A stretch of 51,614 nt of DNA from Actinomycetales bacterium (GCA_016710645.1 JADJVI010000025.1:1-51614), one strand, 5' to 3'. Shown: positions 34,120 through 42,494, numbered from the stretch's first letter. Program-made: numbers and translations. The notes: a model not told the origin generated them from the letters alone.

Positions 34120-34549
34120 TCTGTCGGCGCTGTCGCGGGTAGCTCCCGAGCACTGGCTCTCGGCCGTGGGTGCGCTGCGGGAGGCGGGTTTCGACGTCTT
34201 CGACGTGCTCACGGCATACCAAGTGGAGGGTGGGCTGGAACTCGTGCTGCGCGTGTTGAGCTCCGACACCGGCGCCGCGGACGGGCTACACACGCAGGTC
34301 GCCTTCGGGGAGCCGATCGCGAGCCTCACCCCGGTGTATGCCGGCGCGGCCTGGCCTGAGCGCGAGCTCGCCGAGCAGTTCGGGCTCCTGCTGTCGGGAT
34401 TCCGGGATGGGACGGGGGAGGCGGTGCGCCGGCTGCTGCTGCCCGAGGACGTCACCGACCAGGTGCCCGGTAAGCCTTTGCGTATGCCGTTGCGCAAGGA
34501 GAGCGAGTTGGTCGCCCGCCGCGACACGCCCTGGCCAGGTGCCCGATGA
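34112..34549 (+). CDS. NuoC-like 30-kDa subunit homologue (orphan complex I module)
   Basis: The 145-residue protein ends in the NuoC signature: WPERELAEQFGLLLSGF, then RRLLLPEDVTDQVPGKPLRM and a Lys-Glu tail. This matches the interface segment that binds NuoB and NuoD in complex I and hydrogenase-4-type enzymes. It starts eight bases inside the NuoB-like gene and ends overlapping the ferredoxin gene (ATGA). Length suits a stand-alone NuoC rather than a NuoCD fusion. Confidence 0.82.
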   Translation: MADLSALSRVAPEHWLSAVGALREAGFDVFDVLTAYQVEGGLELVLRVLSSDTGAADGLHTQVAFGEPIASLTPVYAGAAWPERELAEQFGLLLSGFRDGTGEAVRRLLLPEDVTDQVPGKPLRMPLRKESELVARRDTPWPGAR

Positions 34550-34926
34550 CCGGACCTGGCCCGGTGCCGCCCGCGCGGCGGCGCGGGACGTTGGCGCTCA
34601 TCCCGGACAAATGCACGTCGTGCATGATCTGCGCGCGCGAGTGTCCCGACTGGTGCATCCACATCGACAGTCACACCGAGACGATCCCGGCGCCGAGTCC
34701 GCGCGGACGGCCACGCACGGTCGCGGTGCTCGACGATTTTGTCATCGACATGGGGCACTGCCAGCACTGCGGCATCTGCGTCGAGGTGTGCCCCTTCGAC
34801 GCGCTGGAGTGGGTCGCGCAGGCGGCGCCGGCCGAGGCGTCGACGGCTGCCCTACGCCATGATCGCGAGCGGTTGGCGGGGTTGCTGCCGCACACGGATC
34901 CGGCCGCCGAGGCTGTGGACGGCTGA
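34546..34926 (+). CDS. NuoI-like 2[4Fe-4S] ferredoxin (orphan complex I module)
   Basis: The 126-residue protein has two ferredoxin motifs: CTSCMICARECPDWC (about residues 23-37) and CQHCGICVEVCPFDAL (about 72-87). The spacing of about 34 residues between the two motifs, including an insert with TETIPAPSPRGRPRT, resembles NuoI/HycF. Probable electron-transfer partner of the NuoB-like protein. It is last of three overlapping genes; htpX begins 49 nt later with its own ribosome site. Confidence 0.87.
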   Translation: MTGPGPVPPARRRGTLALIPDKCTSCMICARECPDWCIHIDSHTETIPAPSPRGRPRTVAVLDDFVIDMGHCQHCGICVEVCPFDALEWVAQAAPAEASTAALRHDRERLAGLLPHTDPAAEAVDG

Positions 34927-34975
34927 GGCATGACGGCAGGGAACACGTCCGAGGACGCGAGACGTTGAGGCCGAT

Positions 34976-35860
34976 ATGCACAAGCACTACAACGGTCTGA
35001 AGACCGCCGCGCTGTTCGGCGCCATCTGGGCATTGCTGCTCGGTCTGGCCGCCGTCATCTCCGGCGGTCGCTACATCTGGGTCGGCGCCCTGCTCGGTCT
35101 GGGCATGACGGCATACGGGTATTGGAATAGCGACAAACTCGCGATCCGCGCAATGCACGCCTACCCCGTGTCCGAGGCGCAGGCGCCCGCGATGTATCGG
35201 ATCGTGCGCGAACTCTCCACTGCCGCAGGCAAACCCATGCCGCGGCTCTACATCTCGCCGACCGACGCCCCCAATGCCTTTGCTACCGGCCGCAATCCGG
35301 ACAATGCCGCCGTATGTTGCACCGAGGGCATCCTGCGGCTGCTCGACGAGCGTGAGCTGCGCGGGGTGCTCGGCCACGAGCTCATGCACGTCTACAACCG
35401 CGACATCCTCACCTCGTCGGTCGCCGCTGCCGTCGCCGGTGTCATCACGTCGGTGGCGCAGATGCTCATGTTCACCGGGATGTTCGGCGGCGGGTCGGAC
35501 GAAAATCGCCCCAACCCGATCGCCATGCTCGCGACGGCCCTGCTGGCTCCCTTTGCTGCGACGGTCATCCAGATGGCGATCAGCCGCACCCGGGAGTACG
35601 ACGCCGACGAAGACGGCTCGCGCCTGACCGGAGACCCGTTGGCGCTCGCCTCGGCGCTGCGCAAGCTGGAGACCGGCGTCGCTCGGGCGCCGTTGGCCCC
35701 GTCGCAGCAACTGGTCAACGCCAGCCACATGATGATCGCCAACCCGTTCCGGGCCCAGGACGTTTCGCGGCTGTTCTCCACGCACCCGCCGATGCACGAG
35801 CGGATCGCCCGCCTGGAGGGCATGGCCCGTGGCCCGCAGGGGATGGCCAGCGGCCGCTGA
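34976..35860 (+). CDS. htpX: HtpX-like membrane zinc metalloprotease (M48)
   Basis: Membrane-protein quality-control protease of 294 residues. Two N-terminal helices (about 10-30 and 32-50) precede the zinc motif HELMH at 134-138. Two more hydrophobic segments (about 147-170 and 180-200) follow, and the third ligand Glu lies in SRTREYDADEDG. C-terminal STHPPMHERIARLE is typical of HtpX. Start ATG at 34976 has GAGGC upstream. Full length. Confidence 0.94.
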   Translation: MHKHYNGLKTAALFGAIWALLLGLAAVISGGRYIWVGALLGLGMTAYGYWNSDKLAIRAMHAYPVSEAQAPAMYRIVRELSTAAGKPMPRLYISPTDAPNAFATGRNPDNAAVCCTEGILRLLDERELRGVLGHELMHVYNRDILTSSVAAAVAGVITSVAQMLMFTGMFGGGSDENRPNPIAMLATALLAPFAATVIQMAISRTREYDADEDGSRLTGDPLALASALRKLETGVARAPLAPSQQLVNASHMMIANPFRAQDVSRLFSTHPPMHERIARLEGMARGPQGMASGR

Positions 35861-35925
35861 CCTGGGCTGGTTGGGTTCGGTTGGGCCGGGGGGTGGCAGG
35901 TTGCGGCTGAGCTAGCCTCGGGCGG

Positions 35926-38496
35926 GTGTCGAGTCTCGGTCGCGTCGAGGCCCAGCGTCGGGCCCACCAGGTGCAGGTGCATCGCTATGACATCGCCCTT
36001 GATCTGGATCGGGGGCCAGAGCACTTTGAGTCAGTGACGTCGGTGACCTTCTCGGTCGCCGACGTCGCTGGCGTTGCTGGCGTTGCTGGCGTTGCTGGGG
36101 GCGAGTCGGCCCTATGGATCGATGTCGCCCCGGCTGGCGGCGCTGCCGGGCTGCGAGAGGTGACGCTCAACGGCATACCTCTGGCAGTGCAGTCGTGGGC
36201 GGACGGGCGGCTGCCGCTCCCGGCCGCGGCGCTGCGTGCCGACAACGAGCTGCGGGTGCACGCGACGATGGCCTACCGGCGCGACGGCTCCGGGCTGCAC
36301 CGTGCGGTCGACCCGGCGGACGGCGAGGCCTACCTCTACCAACAGTCCTTCCTCGACGCTGCGCCCTCGGTGTTCCCGTGCTTCGACCAGCCCGACCTCA
36401 AAGCCCGGTATGCCGTGCGCGTCCAGACTCCGGCGCACTGGGTGGTCGTCGGCAACGGTGCCGCAACGCAATTGACGGCCGGCGTGTGGGAACTCGCTCT
36501 CACGCAACCGATTTCGACCTACCTGGTGACAGTCTGCGCGGGGCCCTACGTGTCGATCCGGAGCGAGCACGACGGCATACCTCTGGGTGTGCACGCTCGG
36601 GCTTCTCTGGCAACGGAATTGCAGCGCTGGGCGCCGCAGATCTTCGAGGTGACCAAAGCTGCGCTGGATGCGTATCACGCGCTCTTTGGGATCAGGTATC
36701 CGTTCGGGGAGTACCACCAGGTCTTCGTGCCGGACTTCAACGCCCTGGCGATGGAGAACCCGGGCTGTGTGACGCTGCGCGACGCGTTGCTCTTCCGGGG
36801 CGCCGCGACGCCGGCCGACGTGCTGCGCCGCAGCCGCACGGTCGTGCACGAGATGGCGCACATGTGGTTCGGCGATCTCGTGACGATGACGTGGTGGGAC
36901 GACCTCTGGCTCAACGAGTCCTTCGCCGAATACCTCGCGCACCGAGTGCTCACGAGCGCAACGGAATTCGCCGACGCGTGGGTCGACTTCGGCATCCTGC
37001 GCAAGCCCTGGGGGTATGCCGGTGAGCGCGCGCCGACGACCCACCCGGTGGCGGGAGCCCCGGCCGAGAACGCCCAGGATGCGCTCGCGAACTTCGACGG
37101 CATCTCCTACGCCAAGGGCGCCTCCGCGATTCGACAGCTCATCGCGTATGCCGGTGACGCGGGCTTCATCGCCGGGGTGTCGACCTATCTGCGTGAGCAC
37201 GCGTTCGGCAATGGCACCTTCGACGAGTTCCTCGCTGCGGTGAGCGCCGCGTGCGGTCGTGACCTGCGACCGTGGGCCCAGGCGTGGTTGCTCACCGCCG
37301 GGCGCGACACGCTCACAGTCGTGGTGGAAGCCGACGGGAAGGCGAGCGTCGTGCGGACTCCTCCCACGGCATACCCCGCCTCTCGTCCGCACGTGCTCGA
37401 CGTGGGGGTGTATGCCGTGCAGCCCTCGGGTGGGGTGTCCGAGGAGGTGACCCGGGTCGTCGTGGACGCGGACGTGACGTCGGCTTCGGGGGTGAGCGTG
37501 CCCGCGCGAGACCGGGTGGTGCTGCCCAACTGCAGTGACCTCACCTGGGCGGCGCTGGACCTCGACCCGGAATCGCTGCGGGTGTTGCCGTCGGTGCTCG
37601 CGCAGTTGGCGGACCCGCTGGCTCGGTCGGTCGCGTGGCAGTCACTCAGCGATGGGGTGGCGCGGGGGGATGTCGACCCGCGGGTGGCGATTGCCGCGTT
37701 TGAGCAGGCGTGGCCCCGGGAGAGTTATCCGGCGCTGGCGCAAGTGGTCGCCGATGACCTGGTGGCGCTGGTGCGGCGGTTCGTGCCGGAGGCGTCGGCG
37801 AGGGCGCAGTTCGATCGGTTGGCTGCAATCGGGTTGGGGGTGCTTGAGCAGGCGGTTGAGGGCACGGTTGGAGCCGAGTTGTTCGCGGGGCAGGCCGTCG
37901 TCGCGGCGCAGTTGGTCGCTCGGTCCAGCTCGGATGCCGGGCTGTTGCGGGAGTGGCTGGAGTCGCCGCCAGCGGGGCTGGCGGGTGATGTCGACTTCCG
38001 GTGGGCCGTGGTGACCTCGCTGGCTGCGTCGGGAGCGCTGTCGCTTGGTGAGCTGGACCTGCAGTCCGAGGCCGATCGGTCGACGTCCGGGCGCCTGGCT
38101 TACCTCTACGCGCGGGCAGCGATGCCTGACTCTGCTGTCAAGAGGTGGGCCTTTGATCAGGTGGTGTCGCCGCGTGCGGGCTTGACCAACCATGAGCAGC
38201 TTGAGCTCGCGCGCGGTCTGTGGCGGGCGCCGGATCCTGCGCTGGTGCGGGAGTTCGTGGCGCCCTTCCTGGCGGCGGTGCCCGGGATGCACGAGTGGAT
38301 GGGCGCCGACGCGGTCCATCACCTCTTGCGCTTTGCCTTCCCTGCCGTGGTCGAGCGGGCGACGCTGGAGCGGGTTGACGAGGCGCTGGCCGATCCGGGG
38401 TTGCCGCCCGCGCTGCAGCGCGCCTACATCGAGCGGGCATGGCCGGTCCGGGAGGCCGTGGCCTCCCGTGAGCATTGGTGGCCCGAGTCAAGATGA
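35926..38496 (+). CDS. pepN: Aminopeptidase N (M1 family)
   Basis: Cytoplasmic zinc aminopeptidase of 856 residues that releases N-terminal amino acids. The exopeptidase motif is AMEN at 275-278 (GAMEN variant), and the zinc site is HEMAH at 308-312 with WLNESFAEY about 19 residues on. The C-terminal ERAP1-like helical domain is complete. GTG at 35926 follows TAGCCT (35913-35918) by seven bases, so the gene is probably leaderless. A 9-bp tandem repeat near residue 50 adds Gly-Val-Ala units. Two Gly-Ile pairs (36175 and 36577) use ATA within octamer copies. Confidence 0.95.
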   Translation: MSSLGRVEAQRRAHQVQVHRYDIALDLDRGPEHFESVTSVTFSVADVAGVAGVAGVAGGESALWIDVAPAGGAAGLREVTLNGIPLAVQSWADGRLPLPAAALRADNELRVHATMAYRRDGSGLHRAVDPADGEAYLYQQSFLDAAPSVFPCFDQPDLKARYAVRVQTPAHWVVVGNGAATQLTAGVWELALTQPISTYLVTVCAGPYVSIRSEHDGIPLGVHARASLATELQRWAPQIFEVTKAALDAYHALFGIRYPFGEYHQVFVPDFNALAMENPGCVTLRDALLFRGAATPADVLRRSRTVVHEMAHMWFGDLVTMTWWDDLWLNESFAEYLAHRVLTSATEFADAWVDFGILRKPWGYAGERAPTTHPVAGAPAENAQDALANFDGISYAKGASAIRQLIAYAGDAGFIAGVSTYLREHAFGNGTFDEFLAAVSAACGRDLRPWAQAWLLTAGRDTLTVVVEADGKASVVRTPPTAYPASRPHVLDVGVYAVQPSGGVSEEVTRVVVDADVTSASGVSVPARDRVVLPNCSDLTWAALDLDPESLRVLPSVLAQLADPLARSVAWQSLSDGVARGDVDPRVAIAAFEQAWPRESYPALAQVVADDLVALVRRFVPEASARAQFDRLAAIGLGVLEQAVEGTVGAELFAGQAVVAAQLVARSSSDAGLLREWLESPPAGLAGDVDFRWAVVTSLAASGALSLGELDLQSEADRSTSGRLAYLYARAAMPDSAVKRWAFDQVVSPRAGLTNHEQLELARGLWRAPDPALVREFVAPFLAAVPGMHEWMGADAVHHLLRFAFPAVVERATLERVDEALADPGLPPALQRAYIERAWPVREAVASREHWWPESR
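36067..36099 (+). repeat. 9-bp tandem repeat inside pepN
   Basis: GCTGGCGTT is repeated three times without change at 36067-36093, with a partial fourth copy. It encodes repeated Val-Ala-Gly in an N-terminal surface loop of the aminopeptidase. It is in frame, so copy-number slippage would not shift the reading frame. Confidence 0.85.
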
Positions 38497-38540
38497 CGCA
38501 TTTGGCTGCTTGGCTGGCCCTGATCCGGCAAAACGCGTCA
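38494..38540 (+). terminator. Possible terminator after pepN
   Basis: TGACGC (38494-38499, containing the pepN stop) pairs with GCGTCA (38535-38540), with further imperfect pairing of the adjoining T- and A-rich bases. The loop is long. A small hairpin CCAGC / GCTGG follows at 38558-38572. Confidence 0.35.
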
Positions 38541-38645
38541 GTGTGACCCCGACTTGGCCAGCGAGATGCTGGATGTGGCGCGGACAGGGCATGAAGCCTG
38601 TGGATAAGTCAGCGGGGTGTCGGTGGCTGAGGGCAGGCTGACCCC

Positions 38646-39155
38646 ATGGCCTTCACCGATCTCCCTTCCGACTGGTCGCAGCGCGCGGTCACCGATCCCG
38701 CCATCTTCACTGACCTCGTCGACCTCGTTGTGACGGTCCGCGATCGCTCTCGCGGCTGCCTTGGCATCTGGATCTGCGGCCCCACTGGCCGTCTGCAGCA
38801 ACCCATCGTCATCGAAGCGCCACCTGGGGGACTCGACGTGTCACCCAACCTGGCCGGCCTGCGACAGGAGAGCGGTGAGGCCGGGGACGGCTTCACCGCG
38901 TCGGACGTGCGGCTCGCCATCGACTCCGTGGCGACGACGCTCACTGAGCATGCGAGGCCCGGCTCCAGCCTGGTCGTCGTGATCGGGCGACCCGGACGCG
39001 CGGACACGACCGATGCCGACCGGCATACCCACGAAATCGCGATGGAGGTATGCCGGGCACACGGCATACCGCTGCTGGGAGCCGCGGTGGCGACTCCGGA
39101 GCGGATCTGGGCCCTGCCCTCTGCCGCCGCCGCGGAGTGGGCGGAGTCGGCCTGA
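38646..39155 (+). CDS. Conserved-looking hypothetical protein
   Basis: Soluble 169-residue protein without signal peptide or membrane segment. Alternating hydrophobic strands (LVDLVVTVRDR, GIWICGPTG, SSLVVVIGRPG) and helices suggest an alpha/beta fold. LVVVIGRPGRADTTDADRHTHEIAMEVCRAHGIPLLGAAV would be a strand, a loop with two His, then a helix. I do not recognise the family. Three octamer copies crowd into 39020-39070, two as an inverted pair, and one dictates an ATA codon at 39066. Codon use fits a real gene. It is convergent with yajQ. Confidence 0.7.
   Translation: MAFTDLPSDWSQRAVTDPAIFTDLVDLVVTVRDRSRGCLGIWICGPTGRLQQPIVIEAPPGGLDVSPNLAGLRQESGEAGDGFTASDVRLAIDSVATTLTEHARPGSSLVVVIGRPGRADTTDADRHTHEIAMEVCRAHGIPLLGAAVATPERIWALPSAAAAEWAESA
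39047..39070. repeat. Inverted pair of octamers within a coding region
   Basis: GGTATGCCG (39047-39055) and CGGCATACC (39062-39070) form a perfect nine-base inverted repeat with a six-base loop inside the hypothetical gene. A third copy begins at 39020. Coding constraint alone would not produce such a stem. Confidence 0.85.
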
Positions 39156-39183
39156 CGCTCGCGGACCTTTCGGCGCCGCGTGC

Positions 39184-39678
39184 TCAGCGGTAGTTGGTGA
39201 AGGTGAGTGCGACGTCGAGGTCCTGGCCCTTGAGCAGTGCCATGACCGCCTGCAGGTCGTCCTTGGACTTGCTCGACACGCGCAGCTCGTCGCCCTGGAT
39301 CTGGGCCTTGACCCCGCGCGGGCCCTCGTCGCGGATGATCTTGGCGATCTTCTTGGCGTTCTCCTGGCTGATGCCCTCCTTGAGGGCGCACTCAAGGCGG
39401 TACTCCTTGCCGGAGAGCTTCGGGTCGGCGTCGGCGCCGTCGAGGTGCTTGAGCGAGACCTTGCGTTTGACCAGCCAGGTCTGCAGCACGTCGAGCACAG
39501 CCTTGACCCGCTCCTCGGAGTTGGCCTTCATGACGATCTTCTCGCCGGACAGCTCGATCGACGCGCCGACGTTCTTGAAGTCGTAACGGTTGGCGATCTC
39601 CTTGGCCGCGGTGTTGACGGCGTTGGCGATCTCCTGCTTGTCGTACTTGCTGACGATGTCGAACGACGAGTCGGCCAT
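39184..39678 (-). CDS. yajQ: YajQ-family nucleotide-binding protein
   Basis: The 164-residue protein of the YajQ/DUF520 family starts with ADSSFDIVSKYDKQEIANAV and ends with LKGQDLDVALTFTNYR, both highly conserved. YajQ homologues bind cyclic di-GMP in Xanthomonas (established), and others are implicated in nucleic-acid binding; the role in actinobacteria is open. ATG at 39678 is preceded by GGGAGGGACC. Downstream on this strand the convergent hypothetical gene ends 28 nt away. Confidence 0.95.
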   Translation of the reverse strand: MADSSFDIVSKYDKQEIANAVNTAAKEIANRYDFKNVGASIELSGEKIVMKANSEERVKAVLDVLQTWLVKRKVSLKHLDGADADPKLSGKEYRLECALKEGISQENAKKIAKIIRDEGPRGVKAQIQGDELRVSSKSKDDLQAVMALLKGQDLDVALTFTNYR

Positions 39679-39798
39679 GGGTCCCTCCCTGTCCGCGACG
39701 TGGGAGCTCGCGGATCGGATGTCGTGGGTGGATGTCTCGGATCCGATGGCTCGGATTCGGTGGTGTGTGGGCTGGCTGCTATCCTTCCATGCGCACCA

Positions 39799-39879
39799 GG
39801 CAGGTTGCCCGAGCGGCCAATGGGAGCGGACTGTAAATCCGTCGCGTGAGCTACGAAGGTTCGAATCCTTCACCTGCCA
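39799..39879 (+). tRNA. tRNA-Tyr (GTA)
   Basis: The acceptor arms GGCAGGT (39799-39805) and ACCTGCC (39872-39878) pair completely, with discriminator A at 39879. Anticodon GTA sits in the stem CGGA / TCCG. The long variable arm marks a class II tRNA, and GAAGG-TTCGAAT-CCTTC is the T arm. The 3' CCA is not encoded. A terminator follows 10 nt later. Confidence 0.96.
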
Positions 39880-39888
39880 CCCAGTGCG

Positions 39889-39930
39889 AGAAGGCCCCTG
39901 ACCAGCACGTATGCCGGTCCGGGGCCTTCT
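39889..39930 (+). terminator. tRNA-Tyr terminator with octamer at its apex
   Basis: AGAAGGCCCC (39889-39898) pairs with GGGGCCTTCT (39921-39930), and inside it GACC (39900-39903) pairs with GGTC (39916-39919). The octamer GTATGCCG occupies 39909-39916, at the loop and upper stem. Confidence 0.75.
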
Positions 39931-39964
39931 GCTGGGCGCGCTCGCTTCCGCTCTCGTCGGGTCC

Positions 39965-40405
39965 TCAGGCGGGGTCGAGCTGGGCGGGGGTAGAGCGCAG
40001 GGCGCGGCCGAGGGAGATCATCACCAGGGCGAAGGCGACGGTCAGCAGGATGTGGCCGGTGCCGGAGATGCCGGCCCACATCGGGCGGTCGACCCACCAG
40101 CCGAGCACCTCGCCGGTGCCCTTGAAGAGGAACATCCCCGCGGTCAGGGCCATCCCCGTGTGATAGGTCCACGCGGCGGCGCGAGTCATCCCCGTAGAGG
40201 GCATCGACACCGTGCGAACCAGCAGCAACAGGATGAGGCTGAGCAGGAAGCCCAACGCCAAGAAGTGCGTGTGCGCCAGCGACAGCACGGTGACGCCGTC
40301 GAAGTCCTGGGAGTGGGTCAGGGTCCGGTAGTAGAGGCCAGCTGCCAGACCGAGGGTCAGGTAGGCCACGGCGGAGCGGTAGAGGGCGGTCGAGGTCACG
40401 ATCAT
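39965..40405 (-). CDS. Small four-helix membrane protein, DUF2871-like
   Basis: The 146-residue integral membrane protein has four hydrophobic helices at about residues 8-25, 42-65, 80-97 and 112-135. His residues lie in LAHTHFLALGF, AWTYHTGM and GTGHILLT at helix ends. This looks like the DUF2871 family, whose histidines suggest haem or metal binding; the function is not established. The start is uncertain: ATG at 40405, or GTG at 40399 with GGAG spaced six bases. A perfect palindrome upstream suggests repression by a dedicated regulator. Confidence 0.6.
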   Translation of the reverse strand: MIVTSTALYRSAVAYLTLGLAAGLYYRTLTHSQDFDGVTVLSLAHTHFLALGFLLSLILLLLVRTVSMPSTGMTRAAAWTYHTGMALTAGMFLFKGTGEVLGWWVDRPMWAGISGTGHILLTVAFALVMISLGRALRSTPAQLDPA

Positions 40406-40442
40406 CTCCAGTTTTGTCGACAGATAAGTCACCATCTTAACT

Positions 40443-40454
40443 GACACTAGTGTC
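40443..40454 (-). promoter_or_regulatory. Palindromic operator upstream of the DUF2871-like gene
   Basis: GACACTAGTGTC is a perfect 12-bp palindrome 38 nt before the ATG. On the minus strand TAGTGT and TATCTG lie 17 nt apart, so the palindrome would overlap the -35 box, as expected for a TetR-like or other dimeric repressor site. No matching regulator is encoded nearby. Confidence 0.5.
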
Positions 40455-40698
40455 GTCAAGTTCCGGAGTCAGAACGAGACGCGGCCGCAGCCCGCGAGGT
40501 GAGGGGCACGGCATACCCGGGTTGGGCAATGCCGACCCGTTGGAGCGCTAGACCCCCGGCGCGCGGGTAGGTAGTGGGGTAGGGGTCGTGCTGTTGCTGG
40601 TTGGTGACCCCAGGGCGGTGCCCGTCGTCAAACAGCGTGCGGCGGGCACCGTCTCGGCAGCGACAGAAGGACCACGCGAGATGGCGAACCCGCAGAAC
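40455..40698. other. Intergenic stretch with no gene seen
   Basis: This lies between the sigma factor stop and the DUF2871-like operator. It contains an octamer copy at 40508-40515 beside CCCGGGTTGGGC. I find no reading frame with start, ribosome site and plausible codon use, and no clear terminator. Confidence 0.5.
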
Positions 40699-41475
40699 TC
40701 ACGCGGCGATGACCGCGCGCAGCTGGTTCATCAGCCGACGAAGCAGCCGCGACACCTGAATCTGGCTCACCCCAAGCAGCCCGGCGATCTGGGTCTGCGT
40801 GAGCTCGTCGACGAACCGCAAGTGCAGCAGCCGCTTGCTCGCGGGGTCGAGGTCCTGGAGCACCTGGCCGAGCGCGACCGACCATTCGACCCGGCCGAGG
40901 TCGGCGTCCTCGGCGCCATAGAGATCCGCGAGCGAGTCCTCGCCGTCGGTTCGGCGCGGAGCGTCAAGCGAAGTGGTCCAGCGCCGCTCGCCGGCCGCGC
41001 GCGCCTCCAGCACGTCCGTTTCAGACAAGCCCAGGTATGCCGCGAGGTCACCGACCGTGGGTTCACGCCCCAGCTCTTGGGTCAGCCGAGGGCCGGCGGC
41101 GACCACCTTGAGGCGGCGCTCTTCCAGCGGACGGGAGGCGCGGATCGGGGAGGAGAGATCGCGCAGATGACGCAAGACTTCGCCGCGGATCGTCGGGGCC
41201 GCGAAGGCGCCGAACGGCACCCCGAGCGTGGGGTCGAAGCGAGTTGCCGCCTTGACCAGGCCGAGGGCCGCGACTTGCGCCAGGTCGGCCGGCTCGCACC
41301 CCAGCCGGGCATAGCGCGAGGCGATCGCGCCGGCGAGCGGGAGGTTGAGTTCGACCGCCGCTTGGATGTGACGTTGCCGTTCGGCGCCCTTGAGCATGGC
41401 GGCTTGGCGGAACAGGTCGGCCGTCTCAGCGTCGCGGCGCTGGTCGGCATCGGAGGGGGTGAAGACGGCGCTCAT
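40699..41475 (-). CDS. Alternative sigma factor, SigF/SigB type (group 3 sigma-70)
   Basis: The 258-residue sigma factor. Region 2 reads ADLAQVAALGLVKAATRFDP, then FGAFAAPTIRGEVLRHLRD, as in SigF/SigB proteins. Region 3 follows (PTVGDLAAYLGLSETDVLEA), and the region 4 HTH is LTQTQIAGLLGVSQIQVSRL plus LLRRLMNQLR at the C-terminus. Such factors run stress responses under anti-sigma control, but no anti-sigma gene adjoins. I chose ATG at 41475, with GGAGATCACG upstream. It is divergent from the GAF-ANTAR gene. Confidence 0.92.
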   Translation of the reverse strand: MSAVFTPSDADQRRDAETADLFRQAAMLKGAERQRHIQAAVELNLPLAGAIASRYARLGCEPADLAQVAALGLVKAATRFDPTLGVPFGAFAAPTIRGEVLRHLRDLSSPIRASRPLEERRLKVVAAGPRLTQELGREPTVGDLAAYLGLSETDVLEARAAGERRWTTSLDAPRRTDGEDSLADLYGAEDADLGRVEWSVALGQVLQDLDPASKRLLHLRFVDELTQTQIAGLLGVSQIQVSRLLRRLMNQLRAVIAA

Positions 41476-41666
41476 CGTGATCTCCGCACGCGAGGATCGA
41501 GGCGGCGCACTTCTGGACCGTTGAGCGGACCATAACCCGGGTTTAGTCTTCCCGCCAAGCCTGCGGCCCGTGTCGGCCTCCGGCCGCGGATTACCATCAG
41601 ACCCTGGTCGTGGCATCGGCTCCGGTCTGACGTGTGCGCCCGACCCCTCGGAAAGGACCGGCCCTC

Positions 41667-42452
41667 ATGCCGCTAGACCCACCGACCGCGGCCGCGTCGG
41701 CTGCCACCGGAAGTGCGGCTGCCGCTGGAGCCGAGGCCGAGCTCTTCGCCCGCCTGGCCGCCACGATCTACGGGTCGGACACTCCCGAGGACGTCTACCA
41801 AGCCATCACGAGTGCCGCGGTCGACCTCGTCTCCGGGTGCCACCGCGCCTGCATCATGCTCCTGGAGAAGGACGGGCTCCACACCGTCGGGGCCACGGAC
41901 GACATCGCTTGGCGCATCGACCAATACGAGAAGCTTGCCGGCGAAGGTCCCTGCGTCGACGCGATCATGGAAGAGGCCTTCCAGCTCGACCCCGACATCC
42001 GCGACAGCACGCCCTGGCCCAAACTCGCTGCCGTCGTCCTCGAACACACCCCGGTCAAGGGCATGCTCGGTTTCCGGTTGCTCATCGACGGTCGCAAGGC
42101 CGGCGCGCTCAACATGTTCTCCGACGACCCGCGAGCGCTCGACGCGACCTCGGCCGACCAGGGTGCGGTCATCGCAGCGTTCGCCTCGGTCGCCCTGATG
42201 ACCTTGAGCGCCCGCCGAGAGGTGCAGGAGCTGCGCGCCGGCCTGGCCAGCAATCGCGAGATCGGCAAGGCGGTGGGCTTGCTCATGGCCGCCCACCGCG
42301 TCACTGCCGACGAGGCGTTCGCGATCCTGCGCAAGACCTCGCAGGACCTCAACATCAAGCTCGCCTCGGTCGCCGAACTCGTGGTGCAAGGCCGCGACGA
42401 CCAAGCCAAACCACGCTCCGGTATGCCGTCCAGCTCACCTCCCAGCGCCTGA
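41667..42452 (+). CDS. GAF and ANTAR domain RNA-binding antiterminator regulator
   Basis: The 261-residue regulator has a GAF sensor domain at about residues 22-170 (CIMLLEKDGLHTVGATDDIA, YEKLAGEGPCVDAI) and an ANTAR domain at about 175-240 (NREIGKAVGLLMAAHRVTAD, then EAFAILRKTSQDLNIKLASV). ANTAR domains bind paired RNA hexaloops and prevent termination (established). The GAF ligand is unknown. Start ATG 41667 follows GAAAGGACC. The 191-nt divergent gap (41476-41666) to the sigma gene holds AT-rich stretches but no promoter I can call with confidence. Confidence 0.92.
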   Translation: MPLDPPTAAASAATGSAAAAGAEAELFARLAATIYGSDTPEDVYQAITSAAVDLVSGCHRACIMLLEKDGLHTVGATDDIAWRIDQYEKLAGEGPCVDAIMEEAFQLDPDIRDSTPWPKLAAVVLEHTPVKGMLGFRLLIDGRKAGALNMFSDDPRALDATSADQGAVIAAFASVALMTLSARREVQELRAGLASNREIGKAVGLLMAAHRVTADEAFAILRKTSQDLNIKLASVAELVVQGRDDQAKPRSGMPSSSPPSA

Positions 42453-42494
42453 GCCTGGGGCGCAGCCCACCTCCCAGGACCCAGGCTCAGGCGC
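42445..42494. terminator. Bidirectional terminator, 15-bp perfect stem
   Basis: GCGCCTGAGCCTGGG (42445-42459) and its exact complement (42480-42494) enclose a 20-nt loop. The left arm contains the GAF-ANTAR stop and the right arm ends seven bases before the glycosidase stop, so one hairpin serves two convergent genes. Confidence 0.8.
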
